Origin: Micromonospora sp. HM5-17
GTDB taxonomy: Bacteria > Actinomycetota > Actinomycetes > Mycobacteriales > Micromonosporaceae
Assembly: GCF_003762835.1 (NCBI RefSeq)
Contig: NZ_RJWA01000001.1
Location: forward strand, 744,001-808,000
Length of the DNA: 64,000 nucleotides
Direction of reading: 5' to 3'
In this document: positions 15,917 to 25,675 of the stretch, piece after piece
How positions within the stretch are numbered: the first letter of the stretch is position 1
Layout of the letters: each line of letters opens with the position of its first letter
Position numbers and translations under genes: made by a program
The notes under the pieces: generated by a model
What the model saw: the letters and a program-made list of their open reading frames with translations, nothing else
The model's database searches: none
Told to the model about the DNA's origin: nothing

Positions 15917-16861
15917 TCAGGACTTGACCCAGCGGAGCACCTCGCCGAGGACCAGGTCGGTCGCCTCGACGTGCGGGAAGTGCCCGACGTCGTCGAGGAG
16001 CCGCCACTCGTACGCGGCGGAGACGTACCGGCCGGAGCCCTGGGCGGTCCGGGGCAGGGACGCTTGGTCGAGTGCGCCGTGCAGTTGCAGGGTCGGGGTG
16101 ACCAGCGGCTTCTGCATCAGCTTGACGAACCGGTAGCCGTGGAGCCGGAGCACCGAGCGGAACGCCCACCGGTAGCCCTCCATAGCGCAGAACGCCGCCT
16201 GCGGAATCTGCATCGCCTTTCGGCAGCGGGTGGCGTACTCCGCGAAGTCGGGGCTGGCCACCCAACGCGGGCCGCCCCAGCGGCGAAGGAAGTAGCCGAT
16301 CAGTGCCGCGTCGTGCCGGGTCAGTACGTGCTCGTAGCGGGGGATCTGGAACTTCAGCGTCGGGGTGGCGGCGGCGAACTGGCCGCGCGGATCGGCAAAG
16401 ATCCCGGCACGCAGCCGCAGCGGGTGCGGTGCGGCGAGCACCACCAGCCGGCGGACCAGGCGCGGGTGGAAGGCGGCGGCGGTCCAGGCGATCATGCCGC
16501 CGGCCCCCGAGCCGACCAGGACGGCCGACCGTTCGCCGAGGGCGCGGATCAGTCCGGCGACGTCCGCGGCGAGCGTGTAGCCGTCGTACCCCCGGGGCGG
16601 CTTGTCGCTCGCGCCGTACCCCCGCAGGTCGACCGCGACGGCGCGGTAGCCGGCGTCGGCGACCGCCGGCAGCATCCGGTGCCACGCCCACCAGTACTCC
16701 GGAAAGCCGTGCAGGAACAGCACCAGCGGGCCACTGCCCGCCTCGACCACGTGGAATCGGCTGCCGTTCGCCCCGACGAAGCGGTGGGTCCAGGGCCCTT
16801 CCGTCAGGACGTAGGACTCGTCGACCAGCGGCTTCCGGCCGCCCGTGCTCCGCTCCCTCAT
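15917..16861 (-). CDS. Alpha/beta hydrolase fold protein lacking the usual nucleophile
   Basis: A 314-aa protein resembling epoxide hydrolase-type alpha/beta hydrolases: oxyanion motif HGFPEYWWAW at 51-60, a lid region, an acid strand LQLHGALDQAS and the terminal His motif DVGHFPHVE. At the nucleophile elbow, where family members have G-x-D-x-G-G or G-x-S-x-G-G, this sequence reads GSGAGG (117-122), placing Gly119 at the nucleophile position and Ser one position earlier. Acid and His are kept. Either Ser118 has taken over, or the protein is a non-hydrolytic relative. ATG 16861 is followed by a short basic lead; no signal peptide is seen. Confidence 0.78.
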   Translation of the reverse strand: MRERSTGGRKPLVDESYVLTEGPWTHRFVGANGSRFHVVEAGSGPLVLFLHGFPEYWWAWHRMLPAVADAGYRAVAVDLRGYGASDKPPRGYDGYTLAADVAGLIRALGERSAVLVGSGAGGMIAWTAAAFHPRLVRRLVVLAAPHPLRLRAGIFADPRGQFAAATPTLKFQIPRYEHVLTRHDAALIGYFLRRWGGPRWVASPDFAEYATRCRKAMQIPQAAFCAMEGYRWAFRSVLRLHGYRFVKLMQKPLVTPTLQLHGALDQASLPRTAQGSGRYVSAAYEWRLLDDVGHFPHVEATDLVLGEVLRWVKS

Positions 16862-17070
16862 GTTTCACAGCCTAGGCCCAAGCTCGGCGAATGCATCCGC
16901 CGCGACGGCCGGATCAGGGAAGCGTCGGGGATTTCACCCCAGGTCAGCCGGGCTGTTCCGGCTCGGTACGGCACCGGCGCGGCGGGCTCCACGGTGCGGC
17001 CACCCCGGACCGGAGCGTGGCCACAACCCGGGCAACCCGTCCCAACCTGACCGGACCGTCAGGAACGCGG

Positions 17071-17099
17071 GTGACGTCCGAGATCGGGTTGACTACGGT
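17071..17099 (+). promoter_or_regulatory. Leaderless promoter of acyltransferase-like gene
   Basis: GTGACG (17071-17076) and TACGGT (17094-17099) are separated by 17 bp; the ATG at 17106 begins 6 nt after the -10, about where transcription should start. No ribosome site lies upstream of the ATG. Confidence 0.55.
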
Positions 17100-17105
17100 G
17101 CTGCT

Positions 17106-18272
17106 ATGGCTGCCGCCCGTCGCACCGATCATCCCGACCTGCCCGTGCCGATGGTCCGGGTGCAGGGGCCGCCGGCGGAGTGCGGCATCGGGTACGGCAC
17201 CGTGGCCCGCGACCTGATCGAGGCCAACCTCGACTTCTATCTGCGCCGGTTCCGGAACGAGGCCGGGCTGGACGCGGCGGCGGTACGCGCCGCCGGAGCG
17301 GCGTTCCGCGAGGTGACGGCCCGACACCATCCCCGGGTCGCCGAGCAGCTCGACGGCGTGGCCGAGGGGGCTGGCGTCCGGGCCGACGAGATCTATGCCC
17401 TGAACGCGCGGACCGAGCTGATCTATGGCCGCCAGCGGACGCCCGGGACGCCGGCCGCGGCGGAGGCGGAGACCGGCGGCTGCACCTCGGTCGGCGTCCT
17501 CGGCACCCACACCACCAACGGCCACCTGCTGCTCGGTCAGAACTGGGACTGGCACCCTGACCAGCGCTCGGTGATGCTGCTGCTCGCCACCCGGGACGAG
17601 CGCGGGCTGACCGTGCTGACCCTGACCGAGGCGGGGATGCTCGCCAAGACCGGGCTGAACTCGGCCGGGGTCGGGGTCTGTGTGAACATGCTCGGCTGCG
17701 ACCGGGACGGGCTGCCCGCGGACGGCACCGCCCCGGGCGTGCCGTACCACGTGCTGCTGCGGGCCGCGTTGGAGGGCGACAGTCTGGCCGAGGCGTTGAA
17801 GGCGGCCTGTCGGGGCACCCGGAACAGTTCGATCAACCTGTTGCTCGGGCAGGCGGCGGAGGGCGGCGGCGAGATCGTCGACCTGGAGTTGGTGCCCGGG
17901 GACGTCGGCTGGCTGCATCCGGTCGACGGGCTGGTCACCCACGCCAACCACCTGGAGACCGGGCTGCCGGTGTACGACACCATCAAGGACTGGGGCGGCT
18001 CGTCGCTGTTCCGGTCGGCGCGGGCCCGGCGGCTGCTGGCGGCCCGGCTGGCGGCGGGGCCGCTCGGCGAGAGCGACCTCGCCGCGCTGTTCCGGGATCA
18101 CGCCAGTTGGCCGCAGAGCATCTGCCGGCACGTGGATGACCGGTACCCGCCGGCCGAACGCGCCGAGACGGTCTACTCGGTGCTGCTCGACCTGGACGAC
18201 CGGCGGCTCGGCATCGCGGCCGGGCCACCGTGCGAGCACCGGTACGGATGGGTGGATCTGACGTCCTGCTGA
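17106..18272 (+). CDS. C45-family peptidase / acyl-CoA:6-APA acyltransferase-like Ntn hydrolase
   Basis: A 388-aa protein of the isopenicillin N acyltransferase-like (AAT) family. Cys126 in ETGGCTSVGV is the expected autocatalytic cleavage site and N-terminal nucleophile; LLLGQNWDWHPDQR is the family block following it, and GLVTHANHLET near the C-terminus is also typical. In Penicillium the enzyme exchanges side chains of penicillins; bacterial homologues are uncharacterised amidases or acyltransferases, so beta-lactam chemistry should not be assumed. The start at ATG 17106 fits a leaderless message. It is divergent from the alpha/beta hydrolase gene and converges with the metalloprotease gene. 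Confidence 0.85.
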   Translation: MAAARRTDHPDLPVPMVRVQGPPAECGIGYGTVARDLIEANLDFYLRRFRNEAGLDAAAVRAAGAAFREVTARHHPRVAEQLDGVAEGAGVRADEIYALNARTELIYGRQRTPGTPAAAEAETGGCTSVGVLGTHTTNGHLLLGQNWDWHPDQRSVMLLLATRDERGLTVLTLTEAGMLAKTGLNSAGVGVCVNMLGCDRDGLPADGTAPGVPYHVLLRAALEGDSLAEALKAACRGTRNSSINLLLGQAAEGGGEIVDLELVPGDVGWLHPVDGLVTHANHLETGLPVYDTIKDWGGSSLFRSARARRLLAARLAAGPLGESDLAALFRDHASWPQSICRHVDDRYPPAERAETVYSVLLDLDDRRLGIAAGPPCEHRYGWVDLTSC

Positions 18273-18276
18273 CGGG

Positions 18277-18312
18277 GCCGGGGGTCGGGAGCACCTGCTC
18301 CCGACCCCCGGC
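18277..18312. terminator. Strong bidirectional hairpin
   Basis: A perfect 17-bp inverted repeat (18277-18293 with 18296-18312) with a 2-nt centre, located 4 bp after the acyltransferase-like gene and 20 bp from the end of the convergent metalloprotease gene. Confidence 0.88.
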
Positions 18313-18332
18313 TACCGATCCGTGAGACCGGA

Positions 18333-20648
18333 TCAGTTGGTGATCTTGATGATCGCCAGGTCGGTGATGAGCCGGTTCTCCAGAATCAGCTCGATCTTGG
18401 TGCCGGTGCCGGCGACCTTGACCGAGTTCATCGGGTTCTCCGGCGACCAGTAGCGGTCCGGGTTCGAGTCGTTGAACGTCGTCACCGGCTTCAGCTTCGG
18501 CACCGTCACCGGCTTGCCGTTCAGGTGGAACGTCTGGGCCGGCTTGGTGAACCTGCTGAAGGTGGCGTCGTAGCTGCTCCGCCGGTTGGTGATGTTGCCG
18601 ACGCCGGGCACCGTGATCGGGCCGGGGCGGACGTCGACGGGCAGGTTCAGGCCGTAGCCCGGGTGCACGATCGTGTCGTTGTCCTCGTACGCGTAGTTGA
18701 CGTACCAGATCAGCAGACCCTGGTGGTTCGAGAACCGCTCGACCCAGTCCGGCTTCGTGTTCTGCCAGCCGAAGTTGTACGGGCCGGTCTTCAGGACCTT
18801 GTCGTAGCCGTAGTAGGTCCGGTACTCGGCGATGTAGAAGTGCGGCACGAGCTGGGTGAGGGTACCGGTGAACCGGCTGAAGCCCCGGGCCGCCCAGGCC
18901 GAGTCGGCCGTCTCGGCGGTGTCGGTCCAGGCCGGGGTGCCGTTGACCACCAGCGAGATGTTGTCCAGGAACGGACCCTCGAAGGAGGTCCCGATGTCGG
19001 TCTGGTACCGGTAGCGGAACTGCACCGTCTTGCCGGCGTACGCCGAGAGGTCGTAGCCGAGGTCCACCCACTCGCCGTTGGTGGAGCCGTCGACGCCGTC
19101 CTCACCCTCCTCGACGAGGTCGTTCCGCAGCGGCGTCCAGGTGGAGCCGTTGTCGTCCGACACCTCGGCGATGAGGTAGTCGTAGTCCTCCTCGATCTCC
19201 CACTGCGCCTTGGCCGTGATGGCGGCGGTGGTCGCCCCGGTGAGGTCGAGCGTACGGGTCAGGGTGTTGTTCAGGTTGTCGCCACGGCCGCCCCACCACT
19301 CGTACTCGCCCTCGAACGGGGTGTTCACCTCGGTGGTGACCTCCCGGTCGGGCAGGTTCACCACGACCGCCTGGGCGAAGCCGTCGGTGTCACCGGCCGC
19401 CCCGAGGGTCGCGTACGTCGTGCCGCTGTTCCACTCCACCTCGGAGTAGTTCAGCCAGCCGAGGTAGAGCTTCGACCACGGGTCCATGTAGCCCGGGGTG
19501 GACCCGATGTCCTGCTTGCCGTGGTTGAGCCACGAGCCGGACGCCATGACGCTCCAGAAGCCGACGCCGTTGTCGCCGCCCTGGGTGTCGTACAGGTCGG
19601 GCAGGCCGAGGTCGTGGCCGTACTCGTGGACGAAGACGCCGAGGCCGCCGTTCTCCGGCTCGGTCGTGTAGTCGCGGATCCAGAAGCCGGTGTCACCGAT
19701 CTGGACGCCGCCCGCCTTGTTGAAGTCCGGGCCGGCGCTGCCCTGGAGGTTCCAGAAGGCGGCCCAGCGGTGCGACCAGATCGCGTCCTCGCCCTGGGCA
19801 CCGCCGCCGGCCTCCTCGCCCTCACCGGCGTGCACGGCCTGGAAGTGGTCGATGTAGCCGTCCGGCTCGTTGAAGTCGCCGTCGCCGTCGTAGTCGTACC
19901 GGTCCCAGACGTCGAACTGGCTCAGGTACTGCTTGATCTGCTCCGGGGTCTTTCCGGCCGCGATCTGGGAGTCGTACCAGGCGTTGGCGGTGTCCTTGAT
20001 GAAGTTCCAGTAGCCGTCGGACTCCGGAATGTTGTTGCTGCCGTACCGGGCCTCGTTGAACGGGACCTTCACCCAGTCGGTGACGTCCCCGCCGACGGTG
20101 TACCGGCCGCCCGACTGCTTGAGGTAGAAGTCGGCCATCGATTCCTTGTTCTTGGCGTAGAACAGGTCGAGGTACGACTTCCGGTCGAAGTTCGGCTTCC
20201 AGATGGTGCTGTTGTCGTCGGTCGGGCTGCCGTCGTAGATCCGGTCGGGCTCCGGGATCTGGTTGTGCACCGGCCCGTCGGTCCCGCCGGTACGCGGGTC
20301 CTTCTGGTCGCCGAACTCGACCAGGATCGTGAAGATCGGGTCGACCTTCGGAGGCTGCTGGTACTCGACGAACCGGTCGGCCTTGATCTGGATGACCTTC
20401 GACCCGTTACGGGTCTGCAGCTTGGCCTTGCCGTCGAGCAGGGCGGAGATGGCCTCCTTGCGGACCTGCTGGTGCTGCTCGGCGACCGGGTCGACCAGGT
20501 TGTCCGCCCGGTGGGCGGCCCCCTTCGGCTCCCGGTCCGCGGGGGCAGGCGCCGCCGGAGCGGCGGACGCCGACGGCGCGGCGACCGCACTGGCGGCCAA
20601 CAGCGCGGCCGCGGCGCCCGCCAGGCCGGCTGTGACTCGTCTCCTCAA
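18333..20648 (-). CDS. Secreted M6 metalloprotease (immune inhibitor A-like)
   Basis: A 771-aa secreted protease. A signal peptide (RRRVTAGLAGAAAALLAASA, then an Ala-rich cleavage region) is followed by a propeptide, the M6 catalytic motif HEYGHDLGLPD (about 341-351), a calcium-binding-type loop DYDGDGDFNEPDG (about 252-264), and C-terminal beta-sandwich/MAM-like regions. Immune inhibitor A proteases degrade host or environmental proteins outside the cell. I choose TTG 20648 because AGGAGGAGG lies 4 nt upstream and the signal peptide starts there; an ATG at 20726 would place 26 polar residues ahead of it. It has its own 387-bp upstream region. Confidence 0.92.
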   Translation of the reverse strand: MRRRVTAGLAGAAAALLAASAVAAPSASAAPAAPAPADREPKGAAHRADNLVDPVAEQHQQVRKEAISALLDGKAKLQTRNGSKVIQIKADRFVEYQQPPKVDPIFTILVEFGDQKDPRTGGTDGPVHNQIPEPDRIYDGSPTDDNSTIWKPNFDRKSYLDLFYAKNKESMADFYLKQSGGRYTVGGDVTDWVKVPFNEARYGSNNIPESDGYWNFIKDTANAWYDSQIAAGKTPEQIKQYLSQFDVWDRYDYDGDGDFNEPDGYIDHFQAVHAGEGEEAGGGAQGEDAIWSHRWAAFWNLQGSAGPDFNKAGGVQIGDTGFWIRDYTTEPENGGLGVFVHEYGHDLGLPDLYDTQGGDNGVGFWSVMASGSWLNHGKQDIGSTPGYMDPWSKLYLGWLNYSEVEWNSGTTYATLGAAGDTDGFAQAVVVNLPDREVTTEVNTPFEGEYEWWGGRGDNLNNTLTRTLDLTGATTAAITAKAQWEIEEDYDYLIAEVSDDNGSTWTPLRNDLVEEGEDGVDGSTNGEWVDLGYDLSAYAGKTVQFRYRYQTDIGTSFEGPFLDNISLVVNGTPAWTDTAETADSAWAARGFSRFTGTLTQLVPHFYIAEYRTYYGYDKVLKTGPYNFGWQNTKPDWVERFSNHQGLLIWYVNYAYEDNDTIVHPGYGLNLPVDVRPGPITVPGVGNITNRRSSYDATFSRFTKPAQTFHLNGKPVTVPKLKPVTTFNDSNPDRYWSPENPMNSVKVAGTGTKIELILENRLITDLAIIKITN

Positions 20649-21035
20649 AGGTCCTCCTCCTTTGTGGAAGTGTGTTACAGAGACAGGCCTGCTCTTGGTC
20701 GGCGCTGTCATCACACGCGATGACAACCTTTGCAGATGAATGGATCGCTGTCACGGGTCGGCCGGGCACGGCTGGGCGGCCTGGATCTACGCCTAACCAG
20801 GGCGAAAACGCTCTAACAGGCGCCCACGTTTTCGCTGATAAATATCACGATTGGGAAACAGTGGAACCCGAGCGTCGGGCCGTACGTCAATTGGCGTCCT
20901 GAACCATGTCCGGAGCCGGTCAAGGAGATCGGTCCGGGCGGGCAGGGCGTGGCCGAAAGACATGACGGCGGGCGGGCCGAGGTCGGACCGCCCGCCGCGG
21001 TGGTCTCGAGACGACTCGATCCGGGAGTGGTGAGG
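20649..21035. other. Intergenic region between metalloprotease and acs
   Basis: This 387-bp stretch has no credible gene. The half nearest the protease is AT-richer (e.g. around 20720-20745 and 20810-20860) and must hold its promoter, but no clear -10/-35 pair was fixed. Its distal end holds the acs terminator hairpin at 20966-20997. Confidence 0.6.
20966..20997 (-). terminator. acs terminator hairpin
   Basis: CGGCGGGCGG (20966-20975) pairs with CCGCCCGCCG (20988-20997), a 10-bp stem with a 12-nt loop, 39 bp past the acs stop. Confidence 0.65.
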
Positions 21036-23000
<1,965 letters not shown>

Positions 23001-23166
23001 GGTGGGTGGCTCCTCAGGCGTCACGTAACGGGCGTTCGGTAGGAGGTTAGTCGTGGCGTCCTGCCTGGTGCGAGGGTCGAGGCGGGCTTCGGCGCCGATC
23101 CGCGCCGAACGGCCCCGTCCCGGCGCCCGCCGGTTCCGCCGGTGGCCGGGGCACTACCGTGGCAGC

Positions 23167-23925
23167 GTGGCCGCCGATCCGCTCGTACCGCTGCTCAGCC
23201 TCGCCGATGTCGCGCCCGCCGTGGAGCGGGCCCGCGAGCGGGTCGACGCGGCACTGCGGCACCGCGCGCTGCGCCGGCAGGGTGGCCGGGTCGCGGCCGA
23301 GGTCAGCCTGCGGTCCGCCATCGCCAGCGCCGCCCTGGAGGGGCACGTCCACGAGCGCGAGGCGGTCCGGGCCGGCGTCGTCACCGACCCGGTGCTCCAG
23401 GGGGCGCTGCGGGTCGCCGAGGCGCTGCCCGCCCTTGCCGACCGGTGGCCGCGGGCACCCCGCCAGGTGCTGGCCCGGCTGCACACCCTGGCGGCCGCCG
23501 GGACCGTGCCACCGGAGGCGCTGGGTCGACCGGTCGCCGGCGCGGCCGAGGGATCGACACCGTTGGTCGCCGCCCGACTGGACATCCTCGCCGGGCTGGT
23601 CACCGGCGGGACCCGGGTGCCGCAGGTCCTCCTCGCCGCCGTGGTGCACGGGGAACTGTTGGCGCTGCGGCCGTTCGCCGGGCCGGCCGGGGTGGTGGCC
23701 CGGGCCGCCGGCCGGCTCACCCTGCTCGCCGGCGGCTTCGACCCGCGGGGCCTGGTCGCCGTCGACCTCGGGCACCGGGAACGTGAACCCGAGTACGTCG
23801 GCGCGGCGAACGCCTTCGCCACCGGCACCCCGGACGGCGTCCGGTCCTGGCTGCGCCACTACATGACGGCGGTCGAGATCGGCGCCGAGCGGATGGTCGA
23901 GATCGCCGACGACGTGCTCGGCTGA
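23167..23925 (+). CDS. Degenerate Fic-like protein
   Basis: A 252-aa protein starting at GTG 23167, annotated in relatives as a Fic-domain protein or 'oxidoreductase'. It has SAALEG at residues 54-59, which fits the Fic inhibitory-helix consensus [ST]xxxE[GN], and HGELLALRPFAGPAGVVAR at 161-179, which aligns with the Fic catalytic block HPFxxGNGRxxR. The catalytic His is Arg168 and the GNGR anion site is altered to AGVV, so AMP transfer by the normal mechanism is unlikely. It is divergent from acs and lies beside the HAD gene. Function is unknown; the degenerate Fic reading is inference from motif alignment. Confidence 0.65.
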   Translation: MAADPLVPLLSLADVAPAVERARERVDAALRHRALRRQGGRVAAEVSLRSAIASAALEGHVHEREAVRAGVVTDPVLQGALRVAEALPALADRWPRAPRQVLARLHTLAAAGTVPPEALGRPVAGAAEGSTPLVAARLDILAGLVTGGTRVPQVLLAAVVHGELLALRPFAGPAGVVARAAGRLTLLAGGFDPRGLVAVDLGHREREPEYVGAANAFATGTPDGVRSWLRHYMTAVEIGAERMVEIADDVLG

Positions 23926-24018
23926 GATCCCCCCGCGGAGCGGGTGTCGCATCGGCCCGTCCGGTCGGCACAGGTCCGCCTCGGGTCGGGCGTGTCCCGG
24001 TCTGTCGACGTGCCCCGC

Positions 24019-24819
24019 TCAGGTGGTGCCGGCGCGGGCGCGGCGGTGCCGGCCGTACCAGGCGATGCCGATCGCGACCCCGACCCCGACGCCGATCGCC
24101 GCGGCGGCGACCGGGACGGCCGGACGCTCCCGTAGCCGGCGGCCGAGTGGCACGGGGTGGCGGAACTCCAGGATCGGCCAGCCCTGCTCGGTGGCCAGCT
24201 TGCGCAGCCCCCGGTCCGGGTTGACCGCCGTCGGGTGGCCGACGCACTCCAGCAGGGGCCGGTCGGTGATCGAGTCGGAGTAGGCGTACGACTCGGCCAG
24301 GTCGTAACCGCGCTCGGCAGCCAGCTTGCGGACCGCCTCGACCTTGGCCGGGCCGGCCGCGTAGAACTCGACCTCGCCGCTGTACCGCCCGTCGACGACC
24401 GCCATCCGGGTGGCGATCACGTCGGCGACCCCGAGCAGCTCGCCGATCGGTCGGACGATCTCCTCACCGGAGGCGGAGACGAGGACGACGTCCCGGCCGG
24501 CCGCCTGGTGCTCCTCGATCAGGGCGGCGGCCTCGGCGTACACGTACGGGTTGATCAGCTCGTGCAGCGTCTCGGCCACGATCTGCCGGACCTGGTCGAC
24601 CTGCCAGCCCTTGCACAGCGCCGCGAGATAGTCCCGGGTACGTGCCATCGCCTGCTCGTCGGTGCCGCCCAGCCGGAACATGAGCTGCGCGTACGCCGAC
24701 TTCACCACGTCGCGGCGGCTGATCAGCCCATCTCGGTAGAAAGGCCGGCCGAACGCCAAGGCGCTCGACTTGGCGATGACGGTCTTGTCCAGATCAAAGA
24801 AAGCGGCGCTTCGGCCCAC
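24019..24819 (-). CDS. HAD-IB family phosphatase (SerB-like)
   Basis: A 266-aa protein with HAD motif I FFDLDKTVIA near the N-terminus, motif II LVSASGEE, motif III Lys and motif IV AYSDSITDRPLLE. HAD-IB relatives dephosphorylate phosphoserine or related small phosphates; this subgroup ('HAD-IB family hydrolase', Rv3661-like) is of unproven substrate. A C-terminal hydrophobic helix (VAAAAIGVGVGVAIGIAWYG) plus a basic tail suggests anchoring to the membrane. I choose GTG 24819, two bases after the predicted transcription start (TAGACT at 24828-24833, minus strand), rather than TTG 24828, which overlaps that -10. Confidence 0.85.
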   Translation of the reverse strand: MGRSAAFFDLDKTVIAKSSALAFGRPFYRDGLISRRDVVKSAYAQLMFRLGGTDEQAMARTRDYLAALCKGWQVDQVRQIVAETLHELINPYVYAEAAALIEEHQAAGRDVVLVSASGEEIVRPIGELLGVADVIATRMAVVDGRYSGEVEFYAAGPAKVEAVRKLAAERGYDLAESYAYSDSITDRPLLECVGHPTAVNPDRGLRKLATEQGWPILEFRHPVPLGRRLRERPAVPVAAAAIGVGVGVAIGIAWYGRHRRARAGTT

Positions 24820-24827
24820 GGCGCGCA

Positions 24828-24833
24828 AGTCTA
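24828..24833 (-). promoter_or_regulatory. -10 element of HAD phosphatase gene
   Basis: TAGACT on the minus strand, ending 8 nt before GTG 24819. No ribosome site is visible, so the message is probably leaderless or nearly so. Confidence 0.45.
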
Positions 24834-24985
24834 GTCTGATGGTCTATCGTCACCGGGTGCGCGGGGTCACCTTTGGCCGCTCTCGACCGGTTACTACCTG
24901 ATCGGTCGATCAGTACCGTAGGTGATCACGCTCACACCGCCCGAGTCGACTTTCGCGCGGAGTGGAAGTAGACACCACTCGACGT

Positions 24986-25013
24986 ATACAAGTCGACTCA
25001 GGCATGCTTGTAT
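24986..25013. promoter_or_regulatory. Inverted repeat overlapping a candidate -35
   Basis: ATACAAG (24986-24992) and CTTGTAT (25007-25013) form 7-bp arms 14 bp apart. The right arm contains TTGTAT, which with TATCCT (25030-25035, 16-bp spacer) makes a possible promoter, so a dimeric repressor bound here would block it. Confidence 0.4.
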
Positions 25014-25041
25014 TTACGACACACTTTCATATCCTCAGTGC

Positions 25042-25155
25042 TCGTAGACCTCGGCGGTCCGCACCCCCCGCGGCCGTCGAGCGGGTTCGGCTCGACCCCC
25101 CCGGAGCCGAACCCCCAGACGACCCCCGTCTCCCCCCGACGGGGGTCGTCGCCTT
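25042..25155 (+). ncRNA. Candidate small RNA with tandem 3' hairpins
   Basis: A promoter-like pair TTGTAT/TATCCT (25008-25035) is followed about 7 bp later by ~110 nt with no reading frame and two strong hairpins: 25085-25093 with 25104-25112 (9 bp) and 25118-25130 with 25138-25150 (13 bp perfect, 7-nt loop), then GCCTTTCTC. The layout is that of a short structured transcript with a terminator. No RNA family is recognised; the structure may instead be the end of a lost gene. Confidence 0.35.
25118..25150 (+). terminator. Perfect 13-bp hairpin
   Basis: GACGACCCCCGTC pairs with its exact complement 7 nt later, and a T-richer stretch (CCTTTCT) follows on the plus strand. No intact plus-strand gene precedes it, which is why a small RNA is suggested. 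Confidence 0.7.
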
Positions 25156-25251
25156 TCTCGGAAAAGCGCATTCACGCAGGTCATGGCGTGTCTGACGAGG
25201 GCTCGTCCGGAGACCGGTCATGCGGCCAGGTGGTAGGGCAGGGGGGCGGGT

Positions 25252-25457
25252 TCAGCGTGCGTGGGCGAGAAGCATCACCGGCACCACGAGGATGAGCCCG
25301 AACATGTTCGCTGTCGCGTTCACGCCGACATCGCACATGGTGTGGGCGCGCCAGGTCACCAGCGGGGCGGCACACGACGCGAGCACAGCGAGACCAGCGC
25401 GACCGGCACGATGCGTCCGTGACGGGACCCGTTTCGGCGTACCGTCTCCTGCTCCAT
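25252..25457 (-). pseudogene. Possible frameshifted small membrane protein
   Basis: On the minus strand an ATG at 25457 follows GAGGGGACGGT and reads MEQETVRRNGSRHGRIVPVA before stopping near 25356. The next frame, without its own good start, continues with CAAPLVTWRAHT and then a clear hydrophobic end, MFGLILVVPVMLLAHAR, stopping at 25252. Joined by a frameshift near 25385 they give a ~65-residue protein with two hydrophobic segments. This could be a broken gene, a sequencing error or chance; no family is recognised. Confidence 0.25.
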
Positions 25458-25675
25458 ACCGTCCCCTCGGGCCACCGGGCTCGGAGTCTGATCGTGGGCC
25501 GGACCCAATGGATGACGGGCCCGAATATTCGCGCCCATCGGCGCCTGCTCCTCGGGGAGCGTAGGGCCTGCCCTACCGACGAACCTCCCGTTCACCGGCT
25601 GTCGGCCGCTCGGACCGCTCCATAGGCTCGCTCATAGCCATCCATGATTTTCTGTCCGATTTCGGAGGCTGCTCC

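Larger units (their letters stand above)
24834..25675. other. Long non-coding region upstream of DUF418 gene
   Basis: About 840 bp without an intact gene. From left: an inverted repeat CTGATC-N4-GATCAG (24898-24913), an inverted repeat ATACAAG-N14-CTTGTAT (24986-25013), a candidate small RNA with two terminator-like hairpins (25042-25155), a possible broken small membrane gene (25252-25457, minus), and the leader of the DUF418 gene. The left part is AT-rich for this genome. Confidence 0.7.

Noticed and set aside
17106-18272. Penicillin biosynthesis gene cluster suggested by the acyltransferase
   Set aside because: No ACV synthetase or isopenicillin N synthase is nearby; bacterial C45 proteins are mostly uncharacterised amidases.
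18525-20723. A 732-aa plus-strand open frame
   Set aside because: Antisense to the M6 metalloprotease gene; Val/Arg/Asp-rich with no recognisable domain or ribosome site.
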